22,559 nt of DNA, taken from positions 1-22,559 of the forward strand of contig CANHON010000017.1 in NCBI GenBank assembly GCA_947462115.1, given 5' to 3'. The notes under the pieces are model-generated. The model was not told the origin of the DNA and ran no database searches. It worked only from the letters and a program-made list of their open reading frames with translations. A program made the position numbers and the translations under genes. The DNA is from Deltaproteobacteria bacterium. Its GTDB lineage: Bacteria; Myxococcota_A; UBA796; UBA2385. Shown here one piece after another: positions 20,957 through 22,559 of this stretch (within the stretch, counting starts at the first letter, position 1; every line of letters starts with the position of its first letter).

Positions 20957-21473
20957 CGTCGGTGCCCCGGCGGGAGAGCGCGTCGCGGAGCCGCTCGGCC
21001 TCCGCCTGATCGAGGCCGGGCACGCTGCCGTCCGCGCTCATGCCCGCCGCGGTGTAGACCTGGAGCTGCGCCAGCCCCACGAGGCGCTCGAGCGGGCCCT
21101 GGCGGGTGTCCACGTGCTGGATGCGGGTCAACGGGATGCTCGACCAGCGGCGGAACAGCACGCCGGACTGCACCAGCAGATCGTGCTCTCGCACCTCAAA
21201 GTGGTACGCCGCGTGCTCTAATGCCGGCCACAGCAAGGCCAGCACCAGCTGCAGCCCGAGCAGCCCCGCGCCGAGCCCGTAGGTGAGCGGGGCGCCCAGG
21301 GCGCTGCGGCCGAAAAAGCCCGCCGTGAGCACAACCGGGACGAAGAACGTGACCCACCGAACCAAGCGGCTGAGCCGCCAGAGGTTGACCACCCGCGGAT
21401 CCAAGCGCTGCGGGCCGCGCGGCAGCGCCGATCGCGCAGCAGGGGCCAGGACGGGCTCAGGGTCAGTGTGCAT
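20946..21473 (-). CDS. Bacterial PH-domain membrane protein, YdbS-like
   Basis: About 175 residues: a cytoplasmic N-terminus, two membrane helices (about 43-85; WVTFFVPVVLTAGFFG and LGLQLVLALLW) and one bPH2 domain with SSIPLTRIQHVDTRQGPLER and LAQLQVYTAAG. It is the usual partner of a YdbT-like protein, encoded immediately downstream with an 11-base overlap. I prefer ATG 21473; a TTG three codons earlier (21482) is possible, and GGAG lies between the two only 3 bases from the ATG. It is the first gene of the three-gene minus-strand operon and diverges from birA across about 108 bases, in which I see no clear promoter. Confidence 0.88.
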   Translation of the reverse strand: MHTDPEPVLAPAARSALPRGPQRLDPRVVNLWRLSRLVRWVTFFVPVVLTAGFFGRSALGAPLTYGLGAGLLGLQLVLALLWPALEHAAYHFEVREHDLLVQSGVLFRRWSSIPLTRIQHVDTRQGPLERLVGLAQLQVYTAAGMSADGSVPGLDQAEAERLRDALSRRGTDDGV

Positions 21474-21581
21474 GGGCTCCAAGTCCGGCGGGAGGGCCGC
21501 TCGACACCCGGTCCCTATCCCAGCGGGCGCAGGGCGTCCGTGTACGCGTTATTCCCCATCAGCGGAGCGAGAGGGGCGACG

Positions 21582-22505
21582 ATGGACCTGCACCACGCGT
21601 TGATACGAGAGCTCATGCCGGGCCCAGCCCCGGCGGATGAGGCCTGCGCGGCCGTCGGCGTCGAAGAAGAGCAGCTCAACCAGCTCCTCACCGACTGGGT
21701 CGCAGAGGGCGCGGAGCTCACCGAGGGCCCCGACGGCCTGCGGGCCTCCCTTCGCCGGGCCTGGGGCCCGCTCACCCTGTCGCTGCGGGCCGGCCGCCCG
21801 GTCGAGCACCACCCGAGCATCGGATCGACCAACGCACGGGCGCGGGCGCTCGCCGCCAAAACACCGTGGGGAGCGCCACTCCCTGTGGTCGTCGCCGATC
21901 ACCAAACCGAGGGTCGGGGCCGCCAGGGCCGCCGCTGGGAGGCCGAGCCGGGCGCCGGCATCTTGATGAGCGTGGTGCTTCGCCCCGCCGTGCCGCCCCA
22001 CGAGGCGCCCCGCTGCGTGCTGCTGTGGGCCGCGGCCCTCGCGGAGCTGCTCGACCTTCAGCTCAAGTGGCCCAACGATCTGGTGTGCCCGGCCGGCGGC
22101 AAGGTCGGCGGCCTGCTCGCCGAGCTCGACGCCGGCATCGACGCCGAGGGCCGGCCGGTCGTGCGCTCGGTGGTGCTGGGGGTCGGTCTGAACATCGAGC
22201 AGCCCGCTGATCCCACCTTGACCAACGCGAGCTCGCTGCGCCGCCTCGGCCGGGCCCCGGAAGATCGGGCCGCCTTGGTGGGGGCGATGGTGCGGGCCAT
22301 CGACGCAGTGGACCCCCACGCGCCGGGCGGCCTCGATCGCTGGCGGGCCCGGGCCCACACCTTGGGGCGACGGGTGCGGGTCGGGGAGATCGAAGGGATC
22401 GCCGAGGCGATCCGGGAGGACGGCGCCCTGCTCATCGACGGCCGCCCGATCCTCACCGGCGACGTCGAGCTCGTGACAGGTGAGCGACCGGACGAACCGC
22501 AATAG
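21582..22505 (+). CDS. birA: Biotin-[acetyl-CoA carboxylase] ligase BirA
   Basis: Attaches biotin to the lysine of biotin carboxyl carrier proteins through biotinyl-AMP. 307 residues. The catalytic domain shows IGSTN at 80-84, the biotin/AMP loop GRGRQGRRW at 111-119, KWPNDL at 162-167, GGKVGGLLAEL at 172-182 (catalytic-type Lys174) and GVGLNI at 200-205. The small C-terminal SH3-like domain follows (GRRVRVGEIEGIAEAI). Residues 1-58 resemble a divergent winged helix, so it may be the bifunctional type that also represses biotin genes, but no biotin operator or bio gene is in the window. GAGGGG lies 6 bases before ATG 21582. It is probably cotranscribed with the gene beginning at 22547. Confidence 0.94.
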   Translation: MDLHHALIRELMPGPAPADEACAAVGVEEEQLNQLLTDWVAEGAELTEGPDGLRASLRRAWGPLTLSLRAGRPVEHHPSIGSTNARARALAAKTPWGAPLPVVVADHQTEGRGRQGRRWEAEPGAGILMSVVLRPAVPPHEAPRCVLLWAAALAELLDLQLKWPNDLVCPAGGKVGGLLAELDAGIDAEGRPVVRSVVLGVGLNIEQPADPTLTNASSLRRLGRAPEDRAALVGAMVRAIDAVDPHAPGGLDRWRARAHTLGRRVRVGEIEGIAEAIREDGALLIDGRPILTGDVELVTGERPDEPQ

Positions 22506-22511
22506 GGGGCC

Positions 22512-22533
22512 CGGCGCCACGGAGCCGGCGCCG
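22512..22533 (+). other. Inverted repeat between birA and the next gene
   Basis: CGGCGCC/GGCGCCG, 7-bp perfect stem with an 8-base loop, in the 41-base gap after the birA stop. There is no T run, so it is not an intrinsic terminator; it could stabilise or space the message, or be chance in GC-rich DNA. Confidence 0.3.
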
Positions 22534-22546
22534 CCAGGGAGAGCCC

Positions 22547-22559
22547 ATGCTGCTCGTGA
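22547..22559 (+). CDS. Start of next gene, possibly type III pantothenate kinase
   Basis: Only four codons and one base are visible (MLLV). AGGGAG lies 5 bases upstream, so a start here is credible. The sequence MLLV fits the usual beginning of CoaX proteins (MLLVIDVGNT), and coaX often follows birA, but this identity is inference from context and cannot be settled inside the window. Confidence 0.5.

Noticed and set aside
19541..21286. Open frame of 581 codons on the plus strand opposite the PH-domain genes
   Set aside because: The minus-strand frames carry three bPH2 domains and membrane helices; this frame has no recognisable features.

Overview
The window is very GC-rich DNA with strongly GC-biased third codon positions, GTG starts, many lipoproteins and several proteins of MopE-repeat, PEGA and PDZ type. 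This combination, together with a ferrochelatase carrying an internal cysteine cluster and a fused SpmA-SpmB membrane protein, points to a Gram-negative predatory/social type of bacterium in or near the Myxococcota (former Deltaproteobacteria). That placement is inference from gene content; there is no rRNA in the window. I see no tRNA, rRNA, CRISPR array, transposase or integrase, and no gene-free stretch longer than 300 bases.

Layout. 1-2390 (minus): glycogen synthesis pair glgC-glgA with an ATGA overlap; glgA runs off the left edge. 2594-3892 (plus): membrane-anchored protein with a carboxypeptidase-regulatory-like fold and a PDZ domain. 3896-6327 (minus): a likely operon of a 92-residue unknown, a secreted GH10 endo-xylanase with a C-terminal carbohydrate-binding module, and a proline-rich putative lipoprotein. 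6522-8636 (plus): an exported MopE-repeat protein with about eight Asp/Cys-rich units. 8656-10356 (minus): a polytopic GT-C-like membrane protein. 10357-11236: a regulatory-looking region with two genes of fewer than 60 codons (a 56-residue basic protein and a 34-residue mini-lipoprotein), their candidate terminators, and a structured leader. 11237-15613 (plus): an orphan membrane-anchored protein, a three-repeat PEGA protein and, coupled to it by TAATG, a MopE-repeat/glycine-rich lipoprotein. 15681-19032 (plus): SpmA-SpmB fusion, hemH, and an AlbA_2 (Schlafen-type) protein. 19029-21473 (minus): two bacterial PH-domain membrane proteins (YdbS/YdbT pair) followed by a small secreted Pro/Ala-rich protein, all overlapping. 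21582-22559 (plus): birA and the first codons of a gene that may be coaX.

How it fits together. Housekeeping genes (glgC/glgA, hemH, birA) are interspersed with envelope genes. The two MopE-type proteins, the PEGA protein, the mini-lipoprotein and the Pro-rich secreted proteins look like cell-surface or periplasmic parts of unknown function. The most unusual parts are the 10.3-11.2 kb region (tiny genes, long leader with nested inverted repeats) and the PEGA-MopE coupled pair with a 12-bp perfect tandem repeat behind the lipid anchor. I did not find a clear defence system or other complete new multi-gene system.
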